Shown piece by piece: positions 1 to 8,893 of a DNA stretch of 64,000 nucleotides. Positions within the stretch are counted from its first letter, which is position 1, and each line of letters opens with the position of its first letter. Source of the stretch: Dolichospermum sp. DET69 (GTDB lineage: Bacteria > Cyanobacteriota > Cyanobacteriia > Cyanobacteriales > Nostocaceae); assembly GCA_017355425.1 (NCBI GenBank), contig CP070233.1:1591501-1655500 (forward strand). The letters are read 5' to 3'. The notes below the pieces were generated by a model. The model did not search any database. It saw only the letters and a program-made list of their open reading frames with translations, and was not told where the DNA came from. The translations under genes were made by a program, and so were the position numbers.

Positions 1-716
1 ATCGTAATAATACCAACTAATCTATCTTCTCTATCAACTACAGGCATAGCGATTAAATCGTAACGCTGCATAATCCGGGCGACTTCTTCCTGTGGGGTTT
101 CTGTCTTGACTTTGACGACGTGGGGACTGGCAATATCCTTAATTAAAACATCGGGAAAGGTAAATAATAGCTGACGCAAAGAAACAACACTGACTAATTT
201 ACGATTATCGTCAGTAACATAGGCGTAGTAAATTGTTTCCTTATCTTCATCTTGCAAGCGGATTTTACTGAGGGCTTCACCAACAGTTAATCCGCGTCGT
301 AAGCGGACATATTCAGTCGTCATTACCCGTCCCGCAGTCCCTTCGGGATAGCCGAGAATCGTTGCTGTGGCTTGTCTTTGTTCAGGACTGAGTTGTTGTA
401 ATAGGCGTTTGACTACTCCCGCTGGTAGTTCGTCAAATAATTCTGCCCGTTCGTCGGGACTCATTTCTTCTACGAGATCAACTACCTGGGCATCATGGAG
501 GGAATTTATGAGGTCTTCCTGTACTTCTGTGGGTAAATATTCAAATACATCTATGGCCTGATCTTTATTGAGTAATCGGAAAGCGATCGCTCTTTGTTTT
601 TCAGGCAATTGTGTAATATATTCCCCTACATCTACGGGCTGTAGACAGTTCAAATCACATTTAAGCTGATTCAAGTCAGCAATATCTAAGGAATTGCGAA
701 TTTCCTGTGTAAGCAT
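1..716 (-). CDS. mgtE: Magnesium transporter MgtE, N-terminal cytosolic part (3' end outside window)
   Basis: Reverse-strand reading gives a protein starting MLTQEIRNSLDIADL, read from the ATG at 716-714 with a good ribosome site (AGGAGA) 7 bases upstream. Visible are an MgtE_N superhelical domain (roughly residues 30-135, with LPEKQRAIAFRLL and EMSPDERAELFDELP) and the start of a CBS pair (VSLRQLL, DLIAIPVVDREDRLVG). In the family these cytosolic domains sense Mg2+ and gate the inner-membrane Mg2+ channel. The membrane domain lies beyond base 1, so only about 238 residues of an expected 450-470 are seen. The domain order makes MgtE very likely. Confidence 0.9.
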   Translation of the reverse strand, partial: MLTQEIRNSLDIADLNQLKCDLNCLQPVDVGEYITQLPEKQRAIAFRLLNKDQAIDVFEYLPTEVQEDLINSLHDAQVVDLVEEMSPDERAELFDELPAGVVKRLLQQLSPEQRQATATILGYPEGTAGRVMTTEYVRLRRGLTVGEALSKIRLQDEDKETIYYAYVTDDNRKLVSVVSLRQLLFTFPDVLIKDIASPHVVKVKTETPQEEVARIMQRYDLIAMPVVDREDRLVGIIT

Positions 717-880
717 AATAGAAATCTCCTAAAGTCTCCCCCGCGCTGAGAGACTGCCTCACCAGCTTAGAGGAGGGTAATACTGCCATCTGTTGGACTT
801 TTGCCCATAACCTCTCGTAAAATTAAATGTCAACATCAACAGCACTGCTAACTGATTAGTTTAGCCCGGAATTGAGTTTT
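717..880 (-). promoter_or_regulatory. mgtE leader, possibly structured
   Basis: The 160 bases upstream of mgtE are gene-free. The transcribed strand can form a GTCTC...GAGAC hairpin just before the ribosome site (about 729-752) and further short stems near CCCTCCTC (765-775). mgtE genes are often controlled by Mg2+-responsive leaders, but I do not recognise a standard M-box here. Calling it regulatory is inference from position and base pairing only. Confidence 0.25.
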
Positions 881-912
881 TCGATAGATGCTATTTCATA
901 TTTTTAGGCTAA

Positions 913-1415
913 GTAGGGGCAATCCCCCCGTGGTTGCCCCGTGAATATCCCCCCGTGGTTGCCCCGTGAATATCCCCCCGTGGTTGCCCCGTGAATATCC
1001 CCCCGTGGTTGCCCCGTGAATATCCCCCCGTGGTTGCCCCGTGAATATCCCCCCGTGGTTGCCCCGTGAATATCCCCCCGTGGTTGCCCCGTGAATATCC
1101 CCCCGTGGTTGCCCCGTGAATATCCCCCCGTGGTTGCCCCGTGAATATCCCCCCGTGGTTGCCCCGTGAATATCCCCCCGTGGTTGCCCCGTGAATATCC
1201 CCCCGTGGTTGCCCCGTGAATATCCCCCCGTGGTTGCCCCGTGAATATCCCCCCGTGGTTGCCCCGTGAATATCCCCCCGTGGTTGCCCCGTGAATATCC
1301 CCCCGTGGTTGCCCCGTGAATATCCCCCCGTGGTTGCCCCGTGAATATCCCCCCGTGGTTGCCCCGTGAATATCCCCCCGTGGTTGCCCCGTGAATATCC
1401 CCCCGTGGTTGCCCC
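913..1415. repeat. 25-bp tandem repeat array, 19 units
   Basis: From 941 to 1415 the unit GTGAATATCCCCCCGTGGTTGCCCC (25 bp) repeats 19 times with no visible change. An edge unit (GTAGGGGCAATCCCCCCGTGGTTGCCCC) precedes it. Because 25 is not a multiple of three, the array is open in several frames. The 175-residue reverse-strand reading frame through it (909-1436) has a 25-residue period and is not a believable protein. The perfect homogeneity suggests recent slippage or recombination growth. Confidence 0.95.
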
Positions 1416-1697
1416 GTTAATCATGAGGGCAACCACGTAGGGGCAATCCCCCCGTGGTTGCCCCGTTAATCATGAGGGCAACCACGTAGGGGCAATCCCC
1501 CTGTGGTTGCCCCGTTAATCATGAGGGCAACCACGTAGGGGCAATCCCCCTGTGGTTGCCCCGTTAATCATGAGGGCAACCACGTAGGGGCAATCCCCCT
1601 GTGGTTGCCTCGTTAATTATGAGGGCAACAACGTAGGGGCAATCCCCCTGTGGTTGCCCCGTTAATTATGAGGGCAACCACGGGGGGTTTGCCCCTA
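1416..1697. repeat. 49-bp tandem repeat array, about 6 units
   Basis: Directly after the 25-bp array, units beginning GTTAATCATGAGGGCAACCA start at 1416, 1465, 1514, 1563, 1612 and 1661, a period of 49 bp. They share the GTGGTTGCCCC core with the first array, so the 25-bp unit probably derives from this one by internal deletion. Small differences (CCGTGG/CTGTGG, AATCATG/AATTATG) mark this array as older. Each unit holds self-complementary segments (GGGGCAA...TTGCCCC). It ends at the murJ stop codon. Confidence 0.9.
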
Positions 1698-3293
1698 CCT
1701 CTGTCTAATCTTCATTACAAAAGTATTTACTTCTGGAATATTCATCCTAGAAGTAATTATGGCAAATACCCCAATTCCCACTACAGCAGATATAGATAAT
1801 TCTATTAATAAACTAATTAAACCCTGTTTACCTAACACTTGCTGGGCAGCCATTAAAGTTGCAAAACTAGCTCCTCCAGCGAGGATACTACCAACTGTTA
1901 AACCCAAAATTGGCACACACCATTCTTGCCAAGGTAAGCCATTTAATTTACGGTTGAGCAAGAATAACAACATTAACATTGAACTACAATTAACTCCAAC
2001 TGTAGCTAAAACTAAACCCGGTGCTCCAAAAGGTTCAACAAATATTAAGTCTAATACAGCATTGAGAACAATATTAAATATACTAATTTTAAAAGGTGTT
2101 TGCCCATCACCTAAAGCATAAAATACTCTGACCAAAACATCACGCCCTAGATAGACAAACATTCCAATTCCGTAGGCAACTAATAGAGAAGATACTAACT
2201 GAGTAGCTTCTTGTTTAAATGCTCCCCGTTGATAAACTACCTGGACAATTGGCACAGCTAAGGACACCATTAATGCCCCTAAAGGTAACATGGTAACGGC
2301 AGTTAGTAAAAGTCCTTGCCGAATACGTAATTTTAATTCTCCCCAATCGTCTGGGTGGGAAAGTTTGGCAAATGTTGGTAATAAAGGCAATAAAATAATA
2401 TTAGAAATAATTCCTAAAGGAGTTTGAACTAAAAGATTGGCATAGTTAAAACCTGCGGCTGCACCGACAATAGGACTGGCAAAATAAAGATCCGTAGCAA
2501 CATTAATTGGCATCATTCCTGATGATATTGTTGCTGGAGTCATGATTTTAATTACTTCTTGCACACCAGGAGATTTAAAATCAAATCTGAGGCGTAATTT
2601 CCCTAATCCTAACCGCCATTGGACAATTAACTGGACTAACCATTGCAAAATTCCTCCTGCTAAAGTTCCCCAAGCCAATACCATACCACCGATTAAAGCA
2701 TATTCTGAATTAATAATTTCTTTGCCATATTGCCCAGCTAAAATAGCAATACCAATAATAACAGTAATACTAGATAATAAAGGACTAATTGATAGTAACC
2801 AATATTGATTAGCTGCATTTAAAGTCCCAAACCCAATACCAATTAAGCCGGCAAATAAAGCCAACGGTGCCATGATTTGGATTTGACGGATAGCGATCGC
2901 TCTTGTAGTTGCTTCTAAGCCATGACCAACTAGATCAATAATGGACTCAGCGCAAAAAATCTGCACAAATGTCACTACTAGCAACAACCCACCCACAAGA
3001 GTTGTTACAGTTTCTACTATCGGTGCTGCTTCCTCTTTTTTGTGTTTGGCTAAAACACTGACAACAGCACTATGTAAAGGTCCATTGACACCACCAAGTA
3101 AAATTAACAGAAAACCGGGAATAATATAGGCATAACTATAAGCTGTAGCCGCTGCACCCACACCAAAAGCTGCCGCGATGATTTGCTGTCTAATTAAACC
3201 AAATACTTTACTAATTAATGTTGCTGCGGCAACTATACCAGCAATGCCGGCGAAAGAACGCGCAGGTTTTTGTCCTTGTTTTTGTTCAGTCAC
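1695..3293 (-). CDS. murJ: Lipid II flippase MurJ (MviN family)
   Basis: A 532-residue polytopic membrane protein with about 14 hydrophobic segments. MurJ moves lipid II (undecaprenyl-PP-MurNAc-pentapeptide-GlcNAc) from the cytoplasmic to the periplasmic face of the inner membrane for peptidoglycan synthesis. Family signatures include AGIAGIVAAATLISKVFGL near residue 20 and ALGDGQTPFKISIFNIVLN around 390. The length fits the family (about 510-550). Start ATG 3293; the stop abuts the tandem-repeat block, so the repeats lie downstream of the gene. No partner operon gene is evident. Confidence 0.93.
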   Translation of the reverse strand: MTEQKQGQKPARSFAGIAGIVAAATLISKVFGLIRQQIIAAAFGVGAAATAYSYAYIIPGFLLILLGGVNGPLHSAVVSVLAKHKKEEAAPIVETVTTLVGGLLLVVTFVQIFCAESIIDLVGHGLEATTRAIAIRQIQIMAPLALFAGLIGIGFGTLNAANQYWLLSISPLLSSITVIIGIAILAGQYGKEIINSEYALIGGMVLAWGTLAGGILQWLVQLIVQWRLGLGKLRLRFDFKSPGVQEVIKIMTPATISSGMMPINVATDLYFASPIVGAAAGFNYANLLVQTPLGIISNIILLPLLPTFAKLSHPDDWGELKLRIRQGLLLTAVTMLPLGALMVSLAVPIVQVVYQRGAFKQEATQLVSSLLVAYGIGMFVYLGRDVLVRVFYALGDGQTPFKISIFNIVLNAVLDLIFVEPFGAPGLVLATVGVNCSSMLMLLFLLNRKLNGLPWQEWCVPILGLTVGSILAGGASFATLMAAQQVLGKQGLISLLIELSISAVVGIGVFAIITSRMNIPEVNTFVMKIRQR

Positions 3294-3334
3294 GAATATT
3301 ATTGGTCAATTGTTAGTGGTCAGTTGTCAATTTC

Positions 3335-3835
3335 CTACCGACAACCCAAACTTTCTCTTGTAAAAATACCAGTTACTGGATTAATACCATTAGCTCTTTC
3401 ACAGAGTAGGGATACTTGATAACGGTCAATTAGTGCGTCGGTAAAATCAGCACCAGTGATATCCGCATCATAAAAACGGCTGCGGGTTAAAGTTGCTTCT
3501 GTGAAAATAGCGTTCTTTAGATTAGCACTATCTAAGGTAACACGGTCAACTAAAGCGCCTGTTAAATTTGCGCTTTCTAAATTTGCTTTTAATAAAACGC
3601 CTTTGGTAAAAATTGCATTGGTTAAATTCGCACCTTGAAAATTTGTTCCCCGCATTTCGGCAGCGACAAAAGTTCCCCCGACTAAATTAGTATGGGAAAG
3701 GTCACGATTTTCTAGACTAGCATTATTATAATTAATCGTATTAATTTGAGCTAAGGCTGGTTGGGAATTCATAATTACGGACAATCCCACCAAAATAAAA
3801 ATTAAACTTAAAAACCTTAACAAAATCCTGTTCAT
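3335..3835 (-). CDS. Secreted or lumenal pentapeptide-repeat protein
   Basis: 166 residues. An N-terminal signal peptide (about residues 1-29, hydrophobic LRFLSLIFILVGLSVIM, cleavage after PALA) exports it to the periplasm or thylakoid lumen. About residues 40-135 are pentapeptide repeats of the A(D/N)LXX type (SLENRDLSHTNLVGG, ANLTNAIF, ANLESANLTGA, ANLKNAIF), which fold as a quadrilateral beta-helix. The C-terminus has two cysteines (LLCERANG and SLGCR), a pattern of cyanobacterial lumenal pentapeptide proteins. No biochemical role can be read from the sequence. Confidence 0.8.
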   Translation of the reverse strand: MNRILLRFLSLIFILVGLSVIMNSQPALAQINTINYNNASLENRDLSHTNLVGGTFVAAEMRGTNFQGANLTNAIFTKGVLLKANLESANLTGALVDRVTLDSANLKNAIFTEATLTRSRFYDADITGADFTDALIDRYQVSLLCERANGINPVTGIFTRESLGCR

Positions 3836-3904
3836 AAATTTGTTATTTGTTAGTAGTATTTCTAGGATGCGTTAGGTGAAACCGTAACGCACCATTGACT
3901 AAAT

Positions 3905-3950
3905 TTCTGTCAACCGTCAACCGTCAACCGTCAACCGTCAACTGTTAACT
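3905..3950. repeat. Heptanucleotide tandem repeat (CCGTCAA)n
   Basis: About five consecutive CCGTCAA-type heptamers (3909-3945) lie between two reverse-strand genes. Short tandem heptamers (STRR) are a known trait of heterocystous cyanobacteria. Confidence 0.8.
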
Positions 3951-3952
3951 GA

Positions 3953-5458
3953 CTATTTCCAATCTTTACCAATGCGAATTGTCAGGTCAGATTCCAAATC
4001 GCCATTTCCAGAAACTTCGATTTGTCCTAAACCTAAAACTTGTCGCAAGTCAATTCCTGGTTCTCGACTGCCTTTTTGGACAATAATCTGAGTTTGACGT
4101 TGAGTATCTGGCCAATCTGGGATTGCATAAACATTAGTAAAACCTTTCTGTTTGAGATAGGAAATCACTTTTTCTGTTAGCTGAGGTTGATTAGTCGTAT
4201 TTTGAATGGCAATTCTGCGGATAGAAACTGGTCTGTTATCTGATTTAATCCCAGTTACGTTTACACCAACATAATCATTTAATAAGCTTTGTTGACCAGT
4301 CATATTCAACCAATAGCTATTGCGATCTTGACTGAATTTACTAAAAGTACCAGGTAACATGGCCATTTGGAAATTATCCCGTTCTACATTGACGGAAAAA
4401 TTCGCCAATGCCATCATTTCTTCCATTTTTAGGTTGGTATCAAAATACTTTCTCATGCTGCGAGTTAATTGGGGCAACCTGGGTAAAACGATGGGACTGT
4501 TGAGGCGTTGCATTAACGCAGTTATTAGTGCTTGTTGTCGCTGCACTCTGGGTAAATCCCCCATGCCTTCTTCCCGAAAACGGGCAAATTGTTCGGCTTG
4601 TTCACCATTGAGACTTTGCCAACCACTGGTTAAATTCATGGCAAAGCCACCAGCCTGATCTTGATAATTCATGGTTTGGGGAACAAACACATCCACACCA
4701 CCCAACTGTTCCACTAATTCCCGAAAGCCGCTGGTAGAAATGCGGATATACCGATCTATGGGAGCATTGTTTAAACTACGACTAACTACTCTTGCGGCTA
4801 AAACTGGACCACCTTTGGCGTTAGCTTCAGATACCTTAGTTAATCCTTGTTCAGGAATGGCAATCATTGTCCCTCTGGGAATTGACAGGAGACGAATAGA
4901 TTTATCACTAGGATTTAGTCTAACCAACATCATGGTATCACTGCTACCAGCAAAACTTTCTGGTGAACCGTTTACAGTCCCTGGAACCGGTTCAATACCC
5001 ATAATTAAAATGTTCATGGGTTTTGATAGTTTGTACTGAGAAAGCTTAGTCCATAAATCCCCAGGTACTTTTATTTGGTCTTGTTTATTAGAACCGAATT
5101 CATCATCTTTCGCTTGGTCTAGATTACTCCATAGCGGAGTCCATAGTGCCAAACTTGATGCTAGTAATCCAGATAAAATTATCCCTAAAACAATGGTTAG
5201 TAACCACAATAACCAGCGTGGGACTGTTAAGCCTAAGCGGTCATAGATTTCATTGGGAATAGCACCCACGGATTCAATGACGTTATGAGAAGAGTTGACT
5301 GGTTGTTTTGGTTTCACCGGTGAAGTTGGATCTGGTACTTGTTGAGGTGCTACCTGATTTTCCAATTTTTGAACTGGTGGCTGTTTAACCTCCTGTTCTA
5401 AGGTTGGCACTTGTTGAGGTGCTACCTGATTTTCTGACCATTGAATTTGCTTAATCAT
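3953..5458 (-). CDS. LytR-CpsA-Psr (LCP) family cell-wall glycopolymer ligase
   Basis: About 501 residues. A proline/glutamine-rich cytosolic N-terminus (roughly 1-75) is followed by one transmembrane helix (RWLLWLLTIVLGIILSGLLA), the LCP domain (MNILIMGIEPV, SDTMMLVRLNP, LLSIPRGTMIAIP, FARFREEGMGDLPRVQRQQ) and a LytR_C domain from about 395 (IAIQNTTNQPQLTEKVISYL). LCP enzymes transfer glycan from polyprenyl-PP carriers to peptidoglycan. I use the ATG at 5458 (MIKQIQW) because GGGGAG lies 6-8 bases upstream. The frame continues to a TTG at 5476, which overlaps that ribosome site and is less likely. The N-terminus carries a near-duplicate ENQVAPQQVP segment. Confidence 0.88.
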   Translation of the reverse strand: MIKQIQWSENQVAPQQVPTLEQEVKQPPVQKLENQVAPQQVPDPTSPVKPKQPVNSSHNVIESVGAIPNEIYDRLGLTVPRWLLWLLTIVLGIILSGLLASSLALWTPLWSNLDQAKDDEFGSNKQDQIKVPGDLWTKLSQYKLSKPMNILIMGIEPVPGTVNGSPESFAGSSDTMMLVRLNPSDKSIRLLSIPRGTMIAIPEQGLTKVSEANAKGGPVLAARVVSRSLNNAPIDRYIRISTSGFRELVEQLGGVDVFVPQTMNYQDQAGGFAMNLTSGWQSLNGEQAEQFARFREEGMGDLPRVQRQQALITALMQRLNSPIVLPRLPQLTRSMRKYFDTNLKMEEMMALANFSVNVERDNFQMAMLPGTFSKFSQDRNSYWLNMTGQQSLLNDYVGVNVTGIKSDNRPVSIRRIAIQNTTNQPQLTEKVISYLKQKGFTNVYAIPDWPDTQRQTQIIVQKGSREPGIDLRQVLGLGQIEVSGNGDLESDLTIRIGKDWK

Positions 5459-5631
5459 AATTTTCTCCCCACTCAACCACTCCTTAAAGGTATGTTAATA
5501 CAAGCTAAAAATATTGCGAGTTAAAACTCAAAATACTCTGTTCTCTCTTACCTCTTTAACGGTAGAGACAATTTAAAATTGAATGAATGTACACTTATTA
5601 TTGTTCTGAATTACCTGTATATGCCAACAAT

Positions 5632-6696
5632 ATGAATAATTTATTTTTTCCTGTGATTCTGGCTGGGGGTAAAGGTGAGCGTTTTTGGCCTCTGAGCCGA
5701 CTAGACAGACCTAAACAATTTTTAAGCCTTGATGGTAGCTCTAGAAGCTTACTACAAGCAACTGCTGATCGGTTATTAACTCTGGCTGGCGGTTGGGAAA
5801 ATTTGTGGGTTATTACTTCTAGTCCCATTGCTCAAGGGGTGCGAGAACAACTTCCAGATTTGCCAGAGTCAAATTTACTGGTTGAGTCACAGGGTAGAGA
5901 CACTGCTGCGGCTGTTGCTTGGACAAGTTTAGAAATTAAAAAGCGTTACGGGGAAGATGCTATTATCGGCTTTTTTCCTGCTGACCACTGGATTGCTGAC
6001 AAGGAGCTATTTGCAGAAACTTTAGCTGCTGCTAGGGATTTGGCAACTAACAAACCAGCAATTGTGACTTTGGGTATTAAACCTAATTTCCCATCAACTG
6101 GTTATGGTTATATTGAACAAGGTGAAAAGATAGGTAGCTTTAATAATTGCTGCGCCTATCATGTTAACCGTTTTACTGAAAAGCCTGACCGGGAAACGGC
6201 GGAAACTTTTTTATCAACGGGACGGTTTAGCTGGAATAGTGGGATGTTCGTTTTTCGAGCTGGTGTTGTTCTGGAGGAATTACGTACCCATGCACCAGAA
6301 ATTATTGAACCTTTGGAACAACAAGGACCTGATATTTATCCCCAGTTGCCTAAGAAAAGTATAGATTACGCGCTGATGGAAAAAACCAGTCTAGCTTATG
6401 TTTTGCCGGTAGCATTTGGTTGGGATGATCTGGGTGATTGGAATGCTATTGAACGGTTACTGAAGCAGTCCGATAAGCCTAACGTAGAACTTGCTACCCA
6501 TGTGGGGTTAGATACCCAAGGCGCAATTGTTTATGCCTCCAATCCTGATGATGTAATTGTCACTATTGGTTTAGAAGATGTGGTAATTGTCCGCGATCGC
6601 AATGTTACCCTAGTAGTTAAAAAAGACCGGACTCAAGAAATCAAGCAGATCCTCAAAATTCTGCAAAATGATGATCGATTTACGGACTTATTGTAA
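5632..6696 (+). CDS. manC: Mannose-1-phosphate guanylyltransferase
   Basis: About 354 residues; makes GDP-mannose from GTP and mannose-1-phosphate for polysaccharides. The nucleotidyltransferase signature VILAGGKGERFWPLSR followed by DRPKQFL opens the protein. FFPADHWI, STGYGYIEQG, FTEKPDRETAE, WNSGMFVFRAG and FGWDDLGDWNAI follow in the order expected of the family. The isomerase domain of bifunctional enzymes is absent (those are about 470 residues). The frame also opens at ATG 5587; I prefer 5632 because the fold begins there, but neither start has a clear ribosome site. It is divergent from the LCP gene, and both serve surface glycan synthesis. Confidence 0.88.
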   Translation: MNNLFFPVILAGGKGERFWPLSRLDRPKQFLSLDGSSRSLLQATADRLLTLAGGWENLWVITSSPIAQGVREQLPDLPESNLLVESQGRDTAAAVAWTSLEIKKRYGEDAIIGFFPADHWIADKELFAETLAAARDLATNKPAIVTLGIKPNFPSTGYGYIEQGEKIGSFNNCCAYHVNRFTEKPDRETAETFLSTGRFSWNSGMFVFRAGVVLEELRTHAPEIIEPLEQQGPDIYPQLPKKSIDYALMEKTSLAYVLPVAFGWDDLGDWNAIERLLKQSDKPNVELATHVGLDTQGAIVYASNPDDVIVTIGLEDVVIVRDRNVTLVVKKDRTQEIKQILKILQNDDRFTDLL

Positions 6697-6859
6697 AAGT
6701 TAAAACCCTTGGTAGATGGCTCAAAGTCTTGTTCTTGATTATAACTAGACTGTTGATGGTATTTTGTGACAGTATATGTCAATTAACAGATTTGAGCCTC
6801 TTTTTTTGGCGATCGCAATCAAACTTTATTATTGCTGATCAAAAACATCATATTTCAGG

Positions 6860-7121
6860 AATTAGGAGTCAGGAGTCACCGAGTCACCGAGTTAGGAGTC
6901 ACCGAGTTAGGAGTCACCGAGTCAGGAGAAAGAAGTCAGGAGTCACCGAGTCACCGAGTCAGGAGTTAGGAGTCACCGAGTCAGGAGTCACCGAGTCACC
7001 GAGTCAGGAGAAAGAAGAAAAGAAGACAGAAGGAAGAAGAAAAGAAGACAGAAGGAAGAAGAAAGGAGGAAAATTACCAATTACCAATTACCAATTACCA
7101 ATTACCAATTACCAATTACCA
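6860..7121. repeat. Degenerate GAGTCACC repeats and (CCAATTA) heptamer run
   Basis: 6866-7015 is built from interleaved AGGAGTCA and CCGAGTCA units. 7017-7070 is AGAAGAAA-rich purine sequence. 7073-7120 is a run of CCAATTA heptamers. The whole block happens to stay open in frame with the next gene, which falsely lengthens it by 132 codons of Ser/His/Arg-rich sequence. Confidence 0.85.
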
Positions 7122-7124
7122 AAA

Positions 7125-8753
7125 ATGTTCTTAACCCAAACCGTTCCTCGTCAACGAGAAATTATTGAAGTAGTTCTTCGCAATGGCTGGGACTACATGA
7201 GAACACTGTTAACTGGTGGTAAGGCTGATAAACCTCAGCTACCTCCCCCGGCTGTGTTGAAAAATATTTTGGTGGATTTAGGCCCTGTTTATGTCAAACT
7301 TGGTCAGCTACTTTCTACCCGTCCTGATTTACTTGGTGCTGCTTATATCGAGGAATTGTCAACTCTCCAAGATGAAGTTCCTCCAGTTTCTTGGTTAGAG
7401 GTAGAAATACTGATTCGTAAACAGCTAAAAACTTCACTGGAAGAAACTTTCACTACTATTAATCATATTCCTGTAGCAGCGGGATCAATTGCCCAAACCC
7501 ATCGCGCTACTTTACCAGATGGTAGAGAAGTAGCTATCAAGGTGCAACGTCCGGGAATTGATGAGACTATTGCCCAAGATATCACTTTGATTCAAGGGAT
7601 TGCAGATTTGGTGGCTTTGACAGATTTTGGACAAACTGCTGATATTAAATCTATTGCAGAGGAATTTACCAAAGCTTTAGAAGCTGAATTAGATTTTACC
7701 CGCGAAGCAGGTTTTACAGATCAATTACGCCGTAATTTATCCCAAAGTCGTTGGTATGATCCCCAGCAAATAGTAGTTGCGGAAATTTACTGGCATTTAA
7801 CGACAAAAAAAGTGTTAGTCATGGAATGGTTAGACGGTGTACCTTTACTTGCAGCAGATTTAAGTCGTGATAGCAATCAGCGAAAAGAAATTACGACTTT
7901 ACTATTTCGCGCCTTTTTTCAGCAAATATATATTGATGGTTTCTTTCATGCTGATCCCCATCCTGGTAACTTATTCTATTTGATAGATGGTCGCATTGCG
8001 ATTTTAGACTGTGGAATGATGGGTAGACTTGATCCCCGTACCCAACAAATATTAACAGAAATGTTATTGGCAATTGTTGATTTAGATGCTCAAAGATGCG
8101 CTCAATTAACTATTCAACTTTCAGATTCGGTACAACCAATTATTTTAGCTAGGTTGGAAAGTGATTATGATCGGATGTTGAGAAAGTATCATAATGTTAA
8201 TTTAACGGAAATGAATTTTAGTCAGGTAATTTATGAAATTTTGCAAATTGCCAGAAATAATCAAATCAGATTGCCTAGTAATATGGGTTTATATGCAAAA
8301 ACCTTAGCAAATTTGGAGGGAGTAACCCGAAGTTTTAATCCACAGGTGAATTTATTTGATGAAATTAAACCATTAATTACAGATTTATTTCGTCGTCAGT
8401 TATTGGGAGATAGTCCGGTAACATCGCTCTTACGCACGGCCTTAGATCTTAAAAGTCTATCTTTGCAATCTCCCCGACAAATTGAACTATTATTAGACCG
8501 GGTAACTTCAGAAACGTTACAATGGAATCTATCATTAAATGGATTAGATGGTATGCGTCGCACCTTAGATGATGCTGCTAATCGTCTTTCATTTAGCATC
8601 TTAGTTGGTTCTTTGATTATGGGAGCTGCTATTATTTCTAGTCAGGCGCAAACATCTCAGCTATCATTTATCAGTAATATCCTATTTGCTGCTGCTAGTT
8701 TATTAGGATTGTGGTTAGTTATCAATATTCTGCGCTCAGGGCGTTTAAGGTAA
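7125..8753 (+). CDS. ABC1/UbiB (AarF) family atypical kinase
   Basis: 542 residues from ATG 7125 ([14 protein letters not shown]). An upstream start at 6729 would include only repeat-derived sequence. Family motifs are the KxGQ segment [24 protein letters not shown] (lysine), DFTREAGF, the catalytic [10 protein letters not shown] and the metal-binding ILDCGMMG. Two C-terminal hydrophobic helices ([17 protein letters not shown] and [18 protein letters not shown]) anchor it to membrane. UbiB-like proteins support quinone/isoprenoid lipid biosynthesis as ATPases; in cyanobacteria several paralogues exist and the exact lipid is unknown. DCG replaces the DFG of ordinary kinases. Confidence 0.85.
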   Translation: MFLTQTVPRQREIIEVVLRNGWDYMRTLLTGGKADKPQLPPPAVLKNILVDLGPVYVKLGQLLSTRPDLLGAAYIEELSTLQDEVPPVSWLEVEILIRKQLKTSLEETFTTINHIPVAAGSIAQTHRATLPDGREVAIKVQRPGIDETIAQDITLIQGIADLVALTDFGQTADIKSIAEEFTKALEAELDFTREAGFTDQLRRNLSQSRWYDPQQIVVAEIYWHLTTKKVLVMEWLDGVPLLAADLSRDSNQRKEITTLLFRAFFQQIYIDGFFHADPHPGNLFYLIDGRIAILDCGMMGRLDPRTQQILTEMLLAIVDLDAQRCAQLTIQLSDSVQPIILARLESDYDRMLRKYHNVNLTEMNFSQVIYEILQIARNNQIRLPSNMGLYAKTLANLEGVTRSFNPQVNLFDEIKPLITDLFRRQLLGDSPVTSLLRTALDLKSLSLQSPRQIELLLDRVTSETLQWNLSLNGLDGMRRTLDDAANRLSFSILVGSLIMGAAIISSQAQTSQLSFISNILFAAASLLGLWLVINILRSGRLR

Positions 8754-8893
8754 GGACATTATTACATGAACCCAGGGAAGTGTTAATTTTTGTAACTTAT
8801 TTTCCCAAAGGGCTGATAGAAGTTAAATAATAAGTAATTTTATTGGTAGTCTTTATTACCTTAAATATTCTTAATCAACAAAATAGAGTGTAA

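Noticed and set aside
909-1436. 175-residue reverse-strand open frame through the 25-bp array
   Set aside because: It is an effect of a 25-bp period without stops in that frame; the protein would be a 25-residue perfect repeat with no signal, ribosome site or relative.
905-1697. CRISPR array
   Set aside because: Units are contiguous identical tandem copies with no unique spacers, and no cas genes are in the window.
5459-5476. TTG start giving six more residues of the LCP protein
   Set aside because: The TTG overlaps the ribosome site that serves the ATG at 5458.
6729-7124. N-terminal extension of the UbiB-like kinase
   Set aside because: The 132 codons are translated heptamer and GAGTCACC repeats; the family begins at the ATG at 7125.
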